Shown here: piece after piece, positions 31,633 to 43,025 of the stretch
How the letters are laid out: each line of letters starts with the position of its first letter
Numbering within the stretch: the first letter of the stretch is position 1
DNA from: Agelas oroides
Lineage: Eukaryota > Porifera > Demospongiae > Agelasida > Agelasidae
Length of the DNA stretch: 64,000 bases
Direction of reading: 5' to 3'
Assembly: GCA_949130485.1 (NCBI GenBank)
Contig: OX422191.1
Location: forward strand, 2,017,358 to 2,081,357
The notes under the pieces: generated by a model
Database searches by the model: none
What the model saw: the letters and a program-made list of their open reading frames with translations, nothing else
What the model was told of the DNA's origin: nothing
Position numbers and translations under genes: made by a program

Positions 31633-31684
31633 GTAAGTAAGTATATCCCACCATTACGATTTACTCTCCGAAGTGGTCAGCTGA

Positions 31685-31927
31685 ACTGCAAAAACAAATT
31701 TGCCGTTTTAGCAAATTATTTGGTTACTACAATTGTGTGACTATCCTTCCAGTGCTAATTCAAACAATGTGGTGCTTGTAAAGCATTTTGTGGGAGGCTA
31801 GTAAAGTTTACTCAAGTATTAGCTCCCACTGCATACCAGTAAATATTTTCCAGCACTGTATTCTATAGTAATGATAGTCACGCAACTGCAAATACTTAGC
31901 TAAAATAACAACTTTGTTTTTGTAGTG
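31685..31927. repeat. MITE, CACTGCAAAAAC family, copy 2
   Basis: The left end ACTGCAAAAACAAATTTGCC and right end AACTTTGTTTTTGTAGTG are inverted. It shares 'ttggttactacaattg' and 'gtgactatcctt' with copy 1. Confidence 0.75.
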
Positions 31928-33195
31928 GGGCGTGGTTAATCAAGAGTTAACAATCTAGCTGTAAACCAATCTAATGTGGCCACTAAGAAGTAAGCATTGC
32001 TGCAACAAATATTGTATAGAAGAGGTATGCCCATGCTTTGACAGATTATGCATATGTTCATAGCTCAAGTTAATCTAGTTAGCAAGCTATACGTTTTATA
32101 GTGTCAGTCAGAAGACATAGTGCAAATAATAGGGTTGGTACAAGCGAACCCTATAACAGGAACTTACGAATGCCATAAGGAATCATCAGACTAGCACACA
32201 TTTTATTGACCAACGCTGCGAGTGAGAGTCGGACAGCAGGGTGTACGCTGGCTTCAGGTACGCACCCGGCATGACCGCTCATACATAGCATGGATTCTCC
32301 TGCTAGCTCATGGTTTGACTGTGAAGCTTAGCCCATGCCCTTGTAGCCATAGTAGTCTGGCTGGATGAATAGCTGCATGTCTGTGTGGGCATTCCAAATG
32401 CAATTTGTTACTCGCTCAGGCTCGATTCAGCAGTAATCCTACAGGCATAAATATGCAGAGTTCATTCCAATAACACACGAATACAACTAGAGTTACACCC
32501 CTTGTTGACACAAAATGAATTTCATTTGCAACCTTGGAACAAGGGATGCAACCCTAATCCATGGCAAGGGTTGAGAAGACATGTCACAACTGGGTCATGT
32601 GTATCTGTATATAGCTAACAGGGATAAAGTCTGACATCCTGCTGACCTCTGTTGACACTGAACAAAGTCGCTACACATGCTAAATAAATACATGTACAAC
32701 ATGAGCTATTCATTAACGAATCTCAGTTGCCTTCTGTGTTCTGTAAGTAGCTAGCCAGGATTGTCTACACAACCTTCAGCCCTCATACATGCAGTAGATG
32801 CTCACACTCCAGCTTCACATTTCACGTGTCTCTCATAGCTGTATTCACCAACAGCAGAGCTTGCAGTGTGAAGATGTTACTTATTGTCCATACACGGCAT
32901 TAAACCAAGTATAGTCTAAACCAGAAGCAAGCCCACAAAACTCATTTAAACAGCTAAAAGCCAACTTCTTGTCAGCAAACATAGTAAAAAAATGGTGGGT
33001 ACAGCTTTGCTAAATATGTTTGGTTAACCGACGTGTTTGAATATTTGATGTTTGGATAAGTGACTTTCTACTGTAAGTAAATTAAGGCACTCAGTTTCTG
33101 GTGTGCTTGTTGCCAATCTGAATAATAGTAATGTTAGCTGTCTTGTTATTCATTGACTGAAGGAGCATTACAAAATACCACCCACATGCACCTAG
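31928..33195. other. Gene B intron 5, remainder
   Basis: Unremarkable AT-rich sequence. Nothing coding is supported until the LRAT exon. Confidence 0.45.
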
Positions 33196-33615
33196 CTCTG
33201 ATTCGTGAAGATTTACCAGGAGTTCCACTGTATCCCGTGCCTGTCCATGATATGAAGGACTTACTCAGACATGGAGACCACCTCATTTATCAGGTGTGTG
33301 GGAAGCCATATCGACCATGTTATAAGAGTGCACTGGTGTTGAGAGCTGAGAATACAAAGATTCAAGTGATCATGAACAGCAGTGAGGGTATCATCACAGA
33401 ATGGCTTGACTACTCTGACAACTTCTATATGGTCAAATACTCACATTGCCACTATACAAATGAAAAAGCTGTTGAACGTGCAAAGCGGCGACTGAAGTGG
33501 GGTGAGAAGTGTTATCACTGCCTCTACAATAACAGCCATCATTTTGTGACATGGGCCAAGACAGGCAAAGAACATTCTTTGGCTGACATTATTGCGAGTC
33601 TAACATGCCAAAAAG
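33196..33615 (+). CDS. Gene B exon 6: LRAT-like unit 1
   Basis: 420 nt like its paralogues, phase 1-1. It carries GDHLIYQV, the AVERAKRRLKWGE helix and NNSHHFVTWAKTG with Ser at the catalytic Cys position. It diverges more from A and C than these do from each other (for example YSHCHYTNEK against YSHCRYTDDE). Confidence 0.75.
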
Positions 33616-34195
33616 GTAGGCATTTTGATGAGCAAAAAAGCTGTACTAATATGAAGCGCTGTGTATGGTACAATTACTGCATGCTGAACTACATGTGTAC
33701 AGTTCATTGGTGCTTTTCTGGTTGAGCTTGGTGAAAAAACTACAATCTAAGAGGGGAGAGGGCTTTTGCTCGAAGGGGGCGTATTTTCGGGAACTTACAG
33801 TATACGTATGTCCCTGGGTCACTAGTCTCATTCCCAGAGTATTTTTCACATAATCTGGGAATGAGACTACTGTTTGACACTAGCATCCAATTGGTACACT
33901 TTGGTATACCATATTCTACCATAGAGTGGTGCCTACATCATTCTACAATTTCAATAAAAACATTTTGTCGCTCGACACTTTGGCAACATTCCGCCTCAAG
34001 ATGTGTATGCATATTGCAAGCACAAGCAAAGACTGGAGGGGGTGAAGGCTTGGGAATGAGTCAATGCTATGTAGCCAAAGACAAGAATGTAGACTCCTGG
34101 GCAGGTAGTAGCTAACATCATTTGCCCAGAAACATCTAGCCAGCCCACTTTAAACTTGCATATCCAATATTATGTGAGTATGGCTATCTGGTACC

Positions 34196-34330
34196 AGGTG
34201 GGGCCAAGAGCGCTACTGCATGCTTTACGTCATTACGCATTGCGGACAAAAATAATATTGGCGGATTTTAATTTGGCAGTTTCAACCCCGACCGCCAAAC
34301 TGCCAAATTTAATTCCCCATCAAATTTTCC
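34196..34330. repeat. Repeat fragment shared with the right end of the window
   Basis: Wording such as 'ctactgcatgctttacgtcattacgcattgc' and 'aataatattggcggattttaatttgg' recurs at 63924-64000, which runs off the window. Confidence 0.6.
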
Positions 34331-34399
34331 GGTTATACTGTATTCGTTCCATTTGTTTGGAGGTTTACACATATAGTCGTTTATTATATTCAAACACAG

Positions 34400-36219
34400 T
34401 TAATCACCTGACACCAGTGCTCACAAAAGTTCCAATCTCTGACCTGAGGGATGTGAAGGAAGGTGATCACATCATGACAGGTGCCCAGCACTACCTTGTC
34501 GCTAGCATTGACACAGCACACAATACATACACTGGATACACATATATACATTGGTGTAAGAAAGTTGTCAAAGAGACACATACATTGAGTCCATGGTCCA
34601 CCTACCGCATTGACTATGAGGAGTCATTCACTTCAAGGGAAGCAATCACAAATGCTGAGAAAGAATTTGAGCAAAGTGAGTGGTCTGATAGAGACAAATC
34701 TGATTGTGATAATTTTGGTAGTGACAAATTCGTCACAAAGATGAAGACTGGGAAAAAGTACTCATTCAATGAACAGTGCCTTTTCGCAAACGAAAATGAA
34801 TTCAGTTGTACACGAATTGTTCCTGGAATAGCAGTTGATGAAGGTGACCACCTTATGGTGAAGGATGATAATGAAAACTATCAGTCGGTACTAGTGCTCA
34901 AGCATGCCAGTCAAAGTGCATTCATCATTACACCGGATCTTAATTCTGAGATCCAGGAACGATGTTGTATTCTTGTTATTGAGGAAGACACTGAGGTCTA
35001 TCGCATCAACTATCGACAAAGTTTGCCAGTTGTTGAAGTTTTTCAGAGGGCTATGAGTGACAAGGGGGTTGAAGTTCTTAGAGAGTGCAAAAATGAAACA
35101 AGTAAGTTTGTATCATGGGCTAAAACAGGAAGAAAAGAGATTATAGATGTTATACAACTGAAATCACAAATCGCTCAGATGTGCCCATTTCAACGTGAAA
35201 AGATTCTATCTGTTGATGAAATACAGGTGGGAGATCATCTCATTCGGGCCTATCGTACATACTGGTGGCACTTTATGGTAACTGAAATCTACTTGGGTTC
35301 CTTTAAGTTCAAGACCATTTACTGCAATAACCATTGGATATCAGAGACAGTGGAGACCATTAATCCCAGCAAGGATGATGTCTACAGAATAATTTATCCC
35401 GAATCTCTTCCAGTTGCAACAACTATTGAGAGAGCTAGGTCAAGACTTGGTCATCATTTTTCTCCTCTAGGACGCATGTGGTTTGTAAGATGGGCAAAGA
35501 CTGGTTCTGATGATGGGATCGAGGTTGACTTTCTTCTCAACAATGCCATGCCAGCATCTAAGAGCCGTGTCCACACCTTTGCCCAGCTCAACCCAGGAGA
35601 CTACCTTGTTGAAAAAGAAAACTTACGAACAACCTCACACCATTACCTTGTGACAGAGGTGACATCTCACTCTAGGTGCTCAGTTATTGAGTCTTGGTGG
35701 ACAGTAAAAGAGAGGGATATTACCTTCAATGAGAATAGCACATATTATCGCCTCAACTACAGTGATGGTGCTTGTATTTCCACTGAGCAAGTGATAGCTA
35801 ACGCACAAAAATTACTGGGAAAGCGTATCATTATAGAGACCCAATACAAATGTCATATACTTGTGAACTATTTAAAAACTGGAAATGCTATAAGGATTAC
35901 AATTGGCAGTCTTCAGGATGATCGTACTTTGCTTCGAAGAGAAAGGGTTAGCTCAGCTTTAGAACTTCGACCAGGAGACCACATAGAACGTTCAATGTTT
36001 TCTTCGGGAGCAGAATATCACCACATGATAGTCATTGAACAGCCTACTCATGATAAAAAATGCAAAGTTATCCATTTCAAATCAGCTGTTAGTAAAGCAG
36101 ATTTCATAGAAGAAGAAGTTGACATTTATGAAAAGGGAGACAATGTGTTTCGAATCAAATATCCTGAGCGATATACACCAGATCATACCATTGAGCATCT
36201 GAGGATGAAGTGTCTTGAG
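34400..36219 (+). CDS. Gene B exon 7: LRAT-like units 2-5 and first half of unit 6
   Basis: 606 codons, entered in phase 1 after ttcaaacacag and left in phase 0 at GAG/GTAATT. The unit order is as in gene A. Unit 2 ends KFVTKMKTG, unit 3 KFVSWAKTG, unit 4 WFVRWAKTG and unit 5 ILVNYLKTG. Unit 6 keeps YHHMIVIEQP and KVIHF, giving both His of the H-box, and its NC box is in the next exon. The open frame from 34156 extends upstream into intron repeat sequence; comparison with A and C fixes the true start at 34400. Confidence 0.8.
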
Positions 36220-37400
36220 GTAATTAACATTAACATTAGCACAATGCATGTTGGTTAGCCTGTCATGGAAATTTTGGTCCCGCAAAAAGTTTGGTCTGGG
36301 GGACCACAATTCCTGGAAAATTGGTCTGCCCGGACCATTATTTCCTGTAATTTTGGTCCTCGCGTGGAATAATGGTCCAAATGCAGATACTTTGGTACAA
36401 GCAATTTAATGACACAAATTTGTGTCAGAATGTCTGTGTAATATCATAAGCCTGAATAAATAGTTTGATAAGGAAAATAAGTCACTAAAGCTACTAACAC
36501 ATGCAAAAAGCGGGTGGTGTGCTTTAATTTGAATGACAGCATAACGTAATCAGCATGCTAGTGAGAGAGTCTGGTCAAATTGCTATCAGGCTTTTGTGTT
36601 GCATATATATACTCAGCAGCAGGGTGCCTAATTAAGTAGGTGTGAACATAAATTGTGACATGTTCTGAAGGCAGGACTTCCAAATGCCATGCTCTATAAG
36701 CAATATGCCAAAAAGGCAACCGTGCGCCCCATTGTCACTACTGAGTCAATTAACACGCCAGAAATTCTTGGCGTGTTAGAAACGAGTCAATGAAAGGAAT
36801 TTGACCAGATTCTCTCCGCACGTGATATTCTGGCCCACAAGACTACAATGGTACCTCCACGTGAGAGTCTGGCCTGTGAGACTAGTACCATAGATAGTAG
36901 TAATCTATGCTAGTACAACAGCCTACTTTTGTTTGAGACTTTTCCAGATACGTCAGTACCATTCACTGTTTCTTGTTTTCTTGGTATTGTGAAGTTAGCC
37001 ATAGTGGTTGCAGCAGCTAAACACTGAAAATAGAGGGACTTGGATGTTTTAAGTAAAAATAGAGGAAGTAGCAGCCACCAGGAATTGAACCACCTGGCTT
37101 GAGCCGCCAGTGCTCTGCCACTGAGCTATGACAGCCTGACAACCACCAGCTCTCACAACCCCTCTATATGTACTGCACAGGTGGTACTGAATACGTCAGT
37201 CACTCACCTGCATGGTAGGTGCTATGTGCCATCAAAACTTCATTAGGGGTTAACCAGAAAATTCTCTCCATCAGGAGAGAACCCATGCTGAATGGTTTTC
37301 CATTCTAAATACTTAGAAGTTTTTGTCTCACATTGGAAGAGAGATTTAGATGTTCTGAGGTGAAAGTGAATCCATATATGATGATATATTGTTTGTATAG
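36220..37400. other. Gene B intron 7
   Basis: It contains a 'aattttggtccc' repeat stretch (36261-36370) and a tRNA-like element (listed). No exon is supported. Confidence 0.45.
37068..37138 (-). repeat. tRNA-like sequence, probable SINE head or tRNA pseudogene
   Basis: On the minus strand, TAGCTCAGTGGCAGAGCA matches the A box and GGTTCAATTCC the B box. The D stem (GCTC/GAGC) and an anticodon stem (CTGGC/GCCAG) pair, and six of seven acceptor positions can pair. The loop lacks U33 and the variable loop is missing, so a functional tRNA is unlikely. Confidence 0.5.
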
Positions 37401-38226
37401 GCATATTCAAAGCAACCCAATCCGGAGGATTTTGATGAATATGAATACAAGAAGAACACCTGTGAGCAGTTGATTATGGAAGCAACAGTTGGTGAATGTC
37501 TCAGCATCCAAGTCACAGAACATCAGCGTAGAGCCTTAGTTCATACTACGTCAGCAGTCGTATATACTGGACGTTCCCTGCAGAAAATCAGTACAGTCAC
37601 TGCAAGGAGAGCTGCAACAAAGGCTGTTAAAGCTGGTGTAAAGGCTATTGCGAAAAGTGGTGCCAAGGCTGCTACAAAACCTGGTGTAAAAGTAACTCCA
37701 AAGGCTAGTAGTGCGGCATTGAGTGCCGAAGCACTCTTCCAGCAAGGCTTTCGTTCCGCAGTCTCAGGAACTGCAGTAGGTGTAGCAACTAGTGTTGCAG
37801 CTGCTACTAATGTTGCATTTGAAGGACCACTTCTTGCAAAATCTGTGTACAAACTACATCTTAAAAAAACATTTGATCAAATATCTTCAGGGGAATTTAA
37901 ACGAGGTATTGTCCAAGAGTCTATTAAATCCGCAAACACAGTTATTGGGGCAGTAGGGGGTGCTGTTTTAGGTCAGATCACAATACCTGTTCCAGTTCTC
38001 GGAGCTGCTGTTGGAGGAGCAGTTGGGGGACTAGCTGGACAAGCTTTTGGCAGAGCTGAAGGGTGGGCTGTAGGCAAACTTGTTCGTGATCCGAGACCTG
38101 TTACACTACCTCGGTTGATAGAGACGTCATTTGTTGATAACCCTCCACCCATGGACCGAGTGCAAGACATACTTGGCTATAACTGTGACAACCAAAGTTA
38201 TACCACAGGAAAAGGAAGGTCAAAAG
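37401..38226 (+). CDS. Gene B exon 8: NC half of LRAT unit 6 (Cys retained) and glycine zipper
   Basis: Entered in phase 0. KKNTCEQLIMEATVGECLSI completes unit 6 and keeps the NC-box Cys that A and C have lost, so with the two His in exon 7 this is the only unit in the window with an apparently complete H-H-C triad. Then come Ala/Lys repeats (KAVKAGVKAIAKSGAKAATK), YKLHLKKTFDQIS, and the glycine zipper (GAVGGAVLG ... GAAVGGAVGGLAGQ). Instead of stopping after FVDNPPP it runs on through a polar linker to a donor (AAAAG/GTAGGT, phase 1) that joins the ZU5 exon in frame. Confidence 0.75.
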
Positions 38227-38986
38227 GTAGGTCACAGGTTAAATTTTCATTTTGTTGCATTAAATTGCTTGCAATACAAAGGCCTTCCCAAAATGTGAAG
38301 GTACATGTAATAGCCAGTTTTGCCCATAGTTATTGAGGTCTGGATGCACAACAAGTTTGAGGTCTGGATGCACAACAAGTCTACAACGCCTCTGCCAGTG
38401 ACTTCACAACTGTTATTTTGATAAATAATTATGCTTCCTGGCACACTAACCAGGTTCATTCTGCTGTTCCAGTGACTTCACAGTTTTATTTTGCTAAGAA
38501 CAGTACCTATGCTACCACTAAATTGGATTCACTCAAGTGCAGCAGTCTACCATATTTCCAAGAATTGAATTCCTTCTGCTATGTTAGATCTATTATAAAT
38601 ATTGACAGTGTATCATATTGCATATTTTTAATCTTGTTCAATCTGATAATCTAGTCCAGAAGTGATTGTGCATATAGAAGTGTCTGACATCATGAATCTA
38701 TTTCTGCATCTAACCTTGCACCCTGGCCATGTGACCTTGGTACGAAGCCATTCTGCATCATAACTTATCACAACTTGTAGCTATGTCATTTGATAATTAA
38801 ATCTCAGCAGAGAATAGGTTTTCTGACAGTAGACAGTCCAACGCCATGCAAATGAAAAGTACACATGTCCAGACAACACTACACATTAGTAAATAAATGT
38901 GCATCAAGGAACACTACCCATGATGCATGGAGACTACCTGCTAACTGTTGTTCTTTTTTTTTTCACACATAATCATGCTTGGACAG

Positions 38987-39600
38987 GTGATGCACAACCT
39001 TTGCCAAGTCCCAAACCCAGCCAGTTAGGGGTTCAATTTATTGATCCAATTGAAATCATATCCTGTGACTTCCTTGGATGTGATTACAACAATCCAAGGC
39101 ATGATGTGAAATTAAGGATCCCAAAAGGAGCCATACAACGCAGTGAAGGAACGATTGACATTGAGTTTGGTGTGGCCATGTATGGACCATTTAGACTCTC
39201 AGATGGGAGAAGTGTAAAGAGAGTCTCTCCTGTTGTATGGCTCTGTGTTCAGCAAGATGGCTTCAGTGGATTTCAGAAAGATGTGGAAATAATGATTCCA
39301 CATTTCTGCCACTTCTCTGCTGAAGATGCTTACACATACCTTAAATTTCTGAAAGCAGATCATGAAAAAGAATTCAGTGAAAATGAATATCTACTCAAGG
39401 CAGCTGATGGCAGGGCAGTATTTGACTGTGCTACACATGGTACACTTTTAACAAGACATCTCTGCTTGATGTGTATAGCCACCTCGGCACCTCTCCCTAA
39501 TGAGCACACCAAATACTATCTCATTGGTGAAAAGAATCTGAAAGCACAAGAATGTCAGATTGTCTTTTTTATATGCTATTTCCTAAAATCCTGCATTCAG
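38987..39600 (+). CDS. Gene B exon 9: ZU5 domain
   Basis: 204 residues after acceptor cttggacag (phase 1), phase 0 at the end. LRIPKGAIQRSEGTIDIEFG..MYGPF and RVSPVVWLCVQQDG are the ZU5 core; FCHFSAEDAYTYLKFLKADH and CLMCIATSAPL continue the usual order. In ankyrins, UNC5 and PIDD, ZU5 precedes a UPA region and a death domain, as here. Read alone it could start at the ATG at 38899, but no signal supports that. Confidence 0.8.
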
Positions 39601-39716
39601 GTAGGTTTGGTTGTACAGAAGCCTACATAAATGCAAGATGCATGAATACGTGTTAGTAACTACAACTAAGGCATTCTTTTGCATTTACCAGTATTCTTGA
39701 TGTATGTGCACTGCAG

Positions 39717-39863
39717 ACTGTGCAAAAACAACTGGACAAGGACAGCAAAGAGATCTACCCAACAGAATTTATGTTTGCTGATGGAAAAGATGTCATTGAA
39801 CTAAAGATCAAACCTCACAATGAAGCACCTGGTTGGTTAATAGCCATGGAATCTTCTAAAAAG
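39717..39863 (+). CDS. Gene B exon 10: UPA-like region, part 1
   Basis: 49 codons, phase 0-0, TVQKQLDKDSKEIYPTEFMF...DVIELKIKPHNEAPGWLIAM. Beta-rich, between ZU5 and death domain as in ZU5-UPA-DD proteins. Confidence 0.65.
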
Positions 39864-40342
39864 GTATTATAGCCTCCACGTATCCATTCAGTGAATCATA
39901 TAGCTAGTGGTCTGTACATGTGACTAGAAGTAGATTTAGAATTCAATTTGGCTAGTGCATGCTTTGCTCATCAACTGTCTAATCCAGTGAATCTAGCTGT
40001 AGCTATATCACTTTTCCGTAGGTATTGAGTTTTACAGTTTTTACAATAAGACGTACTGACATTCATGACTTTGTGGCAAAACTCTAATATCCTGGGTGTG
40101 ACTTTTGATTGGACATTTTGTACATTTTGCAGGAACAAACTCAGATGCTCACCATAGTTATAGTGGGCAATTCTTTGCTTGTATCAGGAGTACACTTCAG
40201 GAAACAATAGTAGCTATATATGCACTCCTAATACACACAACTGTATGCTTTGTGCCTTTGAATCTCCATTTCAACCAGATATAGCTACATTATAGCAGAA
40301 TCTAGACAAAACTGATGAAACCTCATGCATGTAGCTATATCT

Positions 40343-41012
40343 CAATAGAAAGAACCAAAGGAATGTTTGTTACACTGGAATGAGATGATTTAAGGGTACG
40401 TAATGCATTATTCCGTGGCTAATGTTGGCCTTGAGGTTTCATCAGTTTTGTCTGGATTCTGTCGCCGACCTTCAAGGCCAGCAAACTCAAACTGATGCAG
40501 CTATTCTATGTCCTATAAATGGTGCTCTGGCAATACATGCTTTCTCATTTTCACCGGCCCCAAGTCACTGTCCGCCATGTCAATGTACTGAATCAAAATT
40601 TCAGAAATGTCGACAGAGAAGCCTTGCTTTTTTTTGTTTTGTTATGGTTTACCTGGGATGACCCAGTTAATGAGGAAATCCCCAATAGCACTTAGGCTAA
40701 TTTTAAGAGGTTCCCTGGGACCGACGGCTTAACGTCCCCTCTGAAGGACGCGAAGGAAAACCTTCTACTCATAGGGCTGAGTGCACCCAGAAGAAAAATA
40801 AATCTCTGCTGCAAGTGGGACTGGAACTCTGGACCTTTCGATCCACAGTCCAGTGCTTTAACCAATAGGCCAACAGCAACCCCCATTTGAAATGTTTGTA
40901 TTCCATTACACATAGGTGTGGGTTTCCTATTGCTGCCAGTGACATTAGCCACAGAATAATGCATTATTCATCTCATTCCGGTGTACCAACATTCCTTTGG
41001 TTCTTTCTATTG
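40343..41012. mobile_element. 670-bp foldback element with tRNA-like core
   Basis: TIRs of about 70 bp: CAATAGAAAGAACCAAAGGA at the left and its inverse TTCCTTTGGTTCTTTCTATT at the right. Inside, on the minus strand near 40880-40800, lies a tRNA-like block (A box TGGCCTATTGGTTAAAGCA, B box near GAGTTCCAGTCCC). It ends 4 bp before the acceptor AG of the next exon. Confidence 0.8.
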
Positions 41013-41016
41013 ATAG

Positions 41017-41206
41017 ATATCAGCAAAGCAAGTGGATTTCCAAAGTATGTGTAGGGAAGACCTCCAGCTCAGAGAAGATACGAAGCTCTACCCACCAAGG
41101 TTTGTAGTAAAGGTCAAAGCATCCAATACTGCTGAGGATTTCCGTGCAGACTTCAAATTTGAAGGAGCAACTGAAGATATTACCAAGGAAATCATATTTA
41201 CCAATG
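41017..41206 (+). CDS. Gene B exon 11: UPA-like region, part 2
   Basis: Phase 0 in, phase 1 out. ISAKQVDFQSMCREDLQLRE...YPPRFVVKVKA...DFKFEGATEDITKEIIFTN. The pyrimidine tract of its acceptor is supplied by the right TIR of the foldback element. Confidence 0.65.
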
Positions 41207-41527
41207 GTATGGTCCACCTTGTGATTAGCATGGCACATATATTTTACATCATTGTGTTTCACTCACCTAAGGAACCACACCTTGTTGTGACAAGCAGGAA
41301 GAAGTTCACTTAGGTATGTTTGTTGTTATACCAAGAGCAGACATAAACACTACAATGCACTAGCCTCATTCCCAGGCTCTCCCCTGAAGAAGACTTCCTT
41401 GCAGTGATTTTGCTCAATTATCAGCTGTTTTCCAGTCACCTGTACTATGTGAACATAAACTGTCTTTTACTAAGCACCTACATAACAGCTAAAGAATCAT
41501 TCTAAAAATACCTGTTTATCTTTACAG

Positions 41528-41829
41528 CTGACAAGCCAAAGCTTCAGCACCTACAGCTACTGAGGTATCCTGGAGGTCAAGTGAGAGTCATGGATGTTAT
41601 ATCTGGTCACTGGTCCTTTACAGCAATAGCCTTGGGGTTTGATGAGTACTCAATTGACAAAATCAAGTCATCATCACAAAATCAAGCGAGGGAAGCATGT
41701 AGAATGATGATGATGGAATGGCTCAAGGGAGCAAGACGAACACCAGTCACCTGGGAAACACTAGTGCATGCCTTACGGGATGCTGAGCTTGCAGACTCGG
41801 CAGAGCAGTTACTGAACATCTTGAAGTAA
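41528..41829 (+). CDS. Gene B exon 12: C-terminal death domain
   Basis: Entered in phase 1 after tctttacag; stop TAA at 41827. VMDVISGHWSFTAIALGF...IDKIKSSSQNQAREACRMMMMEWLKG...TWETLVHALRDAELADSAEQLL follows the death-domain helix pattern, with Trp in helix 1-2 and TWxxLxxALRDAEL in helix 5-6. It ends the protein, as in PIDD/UNC5-type layouts. Confidence 0.8.
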
Positions 41830-42344
41830 ACAAGTCACCTACTTTACATCCACAGTGTATCCATTGCCTTGTTTTGTATGTCGGCCCCACATTTTAATAC
41901 CCACATTTTATTATTATAAAAGTGTCATACACAATAACGTCACCTGAGTGAGGTTTTCTGTTGCGTACCTGAAATGAAGTAAAAGGAAATGATATAAACA
42001 ACAGATCTACATGACACAATTCATACAAAACAAACATACTCCCCCATACCTGCGGCACAATACCCCATATCTCCCTGTTGTGCACAGTGTGTGACAGGAA
42101 GATATGGGTATCTGTGGAATTCACAAAGAAAGACTTTTAACACAACGAAAGAGAATATACCGGTATATGCAATTTGAGTGGATTGGGACAATCCCAACTA
42201 AGTACCAACCCCTCGGGGAAGATTCCAACGACGAATCCCCCTCCTTTCTCCAACATCTGCCCCAGATATGCCAGGTGGGGCATACCATTGATAGGTGCGT
42301 AATGTCCAACCATTTCTGGAAGTATAGTCTGACAGATTGTTGAG

Positions 42345-42409
42345 ATATCTTGAAGCAAAGAACTGAAGATGTTGACATCAAGAAATACTTTCTGCAGTGT
42401 CTTGAAGAG
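42345..42409 (+). pseudogene. Stray copy of one GGPS1 exon
   Basis: 65 nt coding [20 protein letters not shown], with its acceptor-side 'gag' and donor GTAGGT, is the inverted copy of the GGPS1 exon at 63240-63176 with two mismatches. No other GGPS1 exon is seen nearby, so this is a recent fragmentary duplication. Confidence 0.75.
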
Positions 42410-42849
42410 GTAGGTACAATGTGTAGCTATGTGGGTTGGTTTTCCATGTCACCATTGACTAGGTTACATCATCTTTACATCATAACATTCCCTAGATTAC
42501 TTATGGTCTCTATCAGTCTCCGGTAGTCTCCACTGGTTTCTACTATAGTCTCTGCTGGTCTCTTCTAGTCTCTGCAGAACCACCCAGACCTTTTTCTAAG
42601 TACATTGTGAAAATTACAACCCAGTGCTCTTCTATAACCAAGTAGGTACAAAAGCAGCCATGTATTTCAGGAAGACCTATACAGATAGGCAATTCTGGAA
42701 ACAAGAATGCCAGGTAGAATAAGTTGGGCAGTGATTTTTATTTTTATTTTCTCGAGGCTAACCAATCCCAAGTTGAAAGAAAACGTTGACTTGGACTTGA
42801 AAGGTGGATAACCCAGCTTGCCCTGTCCATAAGCAAAACATCTATTGTG

Positions 42850-43025
42850 ACAGGTACTACAAAAGCTGGTGCAAAGACTACCACAAAGGCTGTTGCAGGT
42901 GTCATTATTCGTGTACATCAGGAGCTGAAAAGTTTGGCACAGATGCTATCACAAAGCCTACTGCAAAATGTACCACAAAAGCTGGTACTGAAAGTGTTCT
43001 GCACTGGGGTTGCTTTGAAGTCTTG
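42850..43025 (+). pseudogene. Possible remnant of a glycine-zipper exon (Ala/Lys segment)
   Basis: Repeats such as ACAAAAGCTGGTGCAAAG translate to TKAGAKTTTKAVAGV and, after frame changes, ITKPTAKCTTKAGT. This resembles the Ala/Lys segment of gene B exon 8 (KAVKAGVKAIAKSGAKAATK). No intact frame remains. Confidence 0.35.

Larger units (their letters stand above)
26701..41829 (+). other. Gene B span: 2A leader, death domain, domain X, LRAT-like array, glycine zipper, ZU5, death domain
   Basis: Twelve exons join without a phase conflict: 26701-27154, 28916-29221, 29384-29506, 29947-30818, 31599-31632, 33196-33615, 34400-36219, 37401-38226, 38987-39600, 39717-39863, 41017-41206 and 41528-41829. 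Phases at the junctions are 1,1,1,0,1,1,0,1,0,0,1. The product downstream of the 2A site would be about 1,900 residues. It is the only one of the three paralogues carrying signalling domains at both ends. The alternative is two or three adjacent genes, most plausibly a break between 30818 and 33196 or at 38226; only transcripts can exclude that. Confidence 0.6.

Noticed and set aside
34156-34399. Upstream extension of the gene B LRAT frame
   Set aside because: It runs through intron and repeat sequence; paralogue comparison and the acceptor at 34399 place the exon start at 34400.
40800-40880. A functional tRNA gene on the minus strand
   Set aside because: A- and B-box-like words are present but the stems do not fold properly, and it lies inside a foldback element; a SINE-like origin is more likely.
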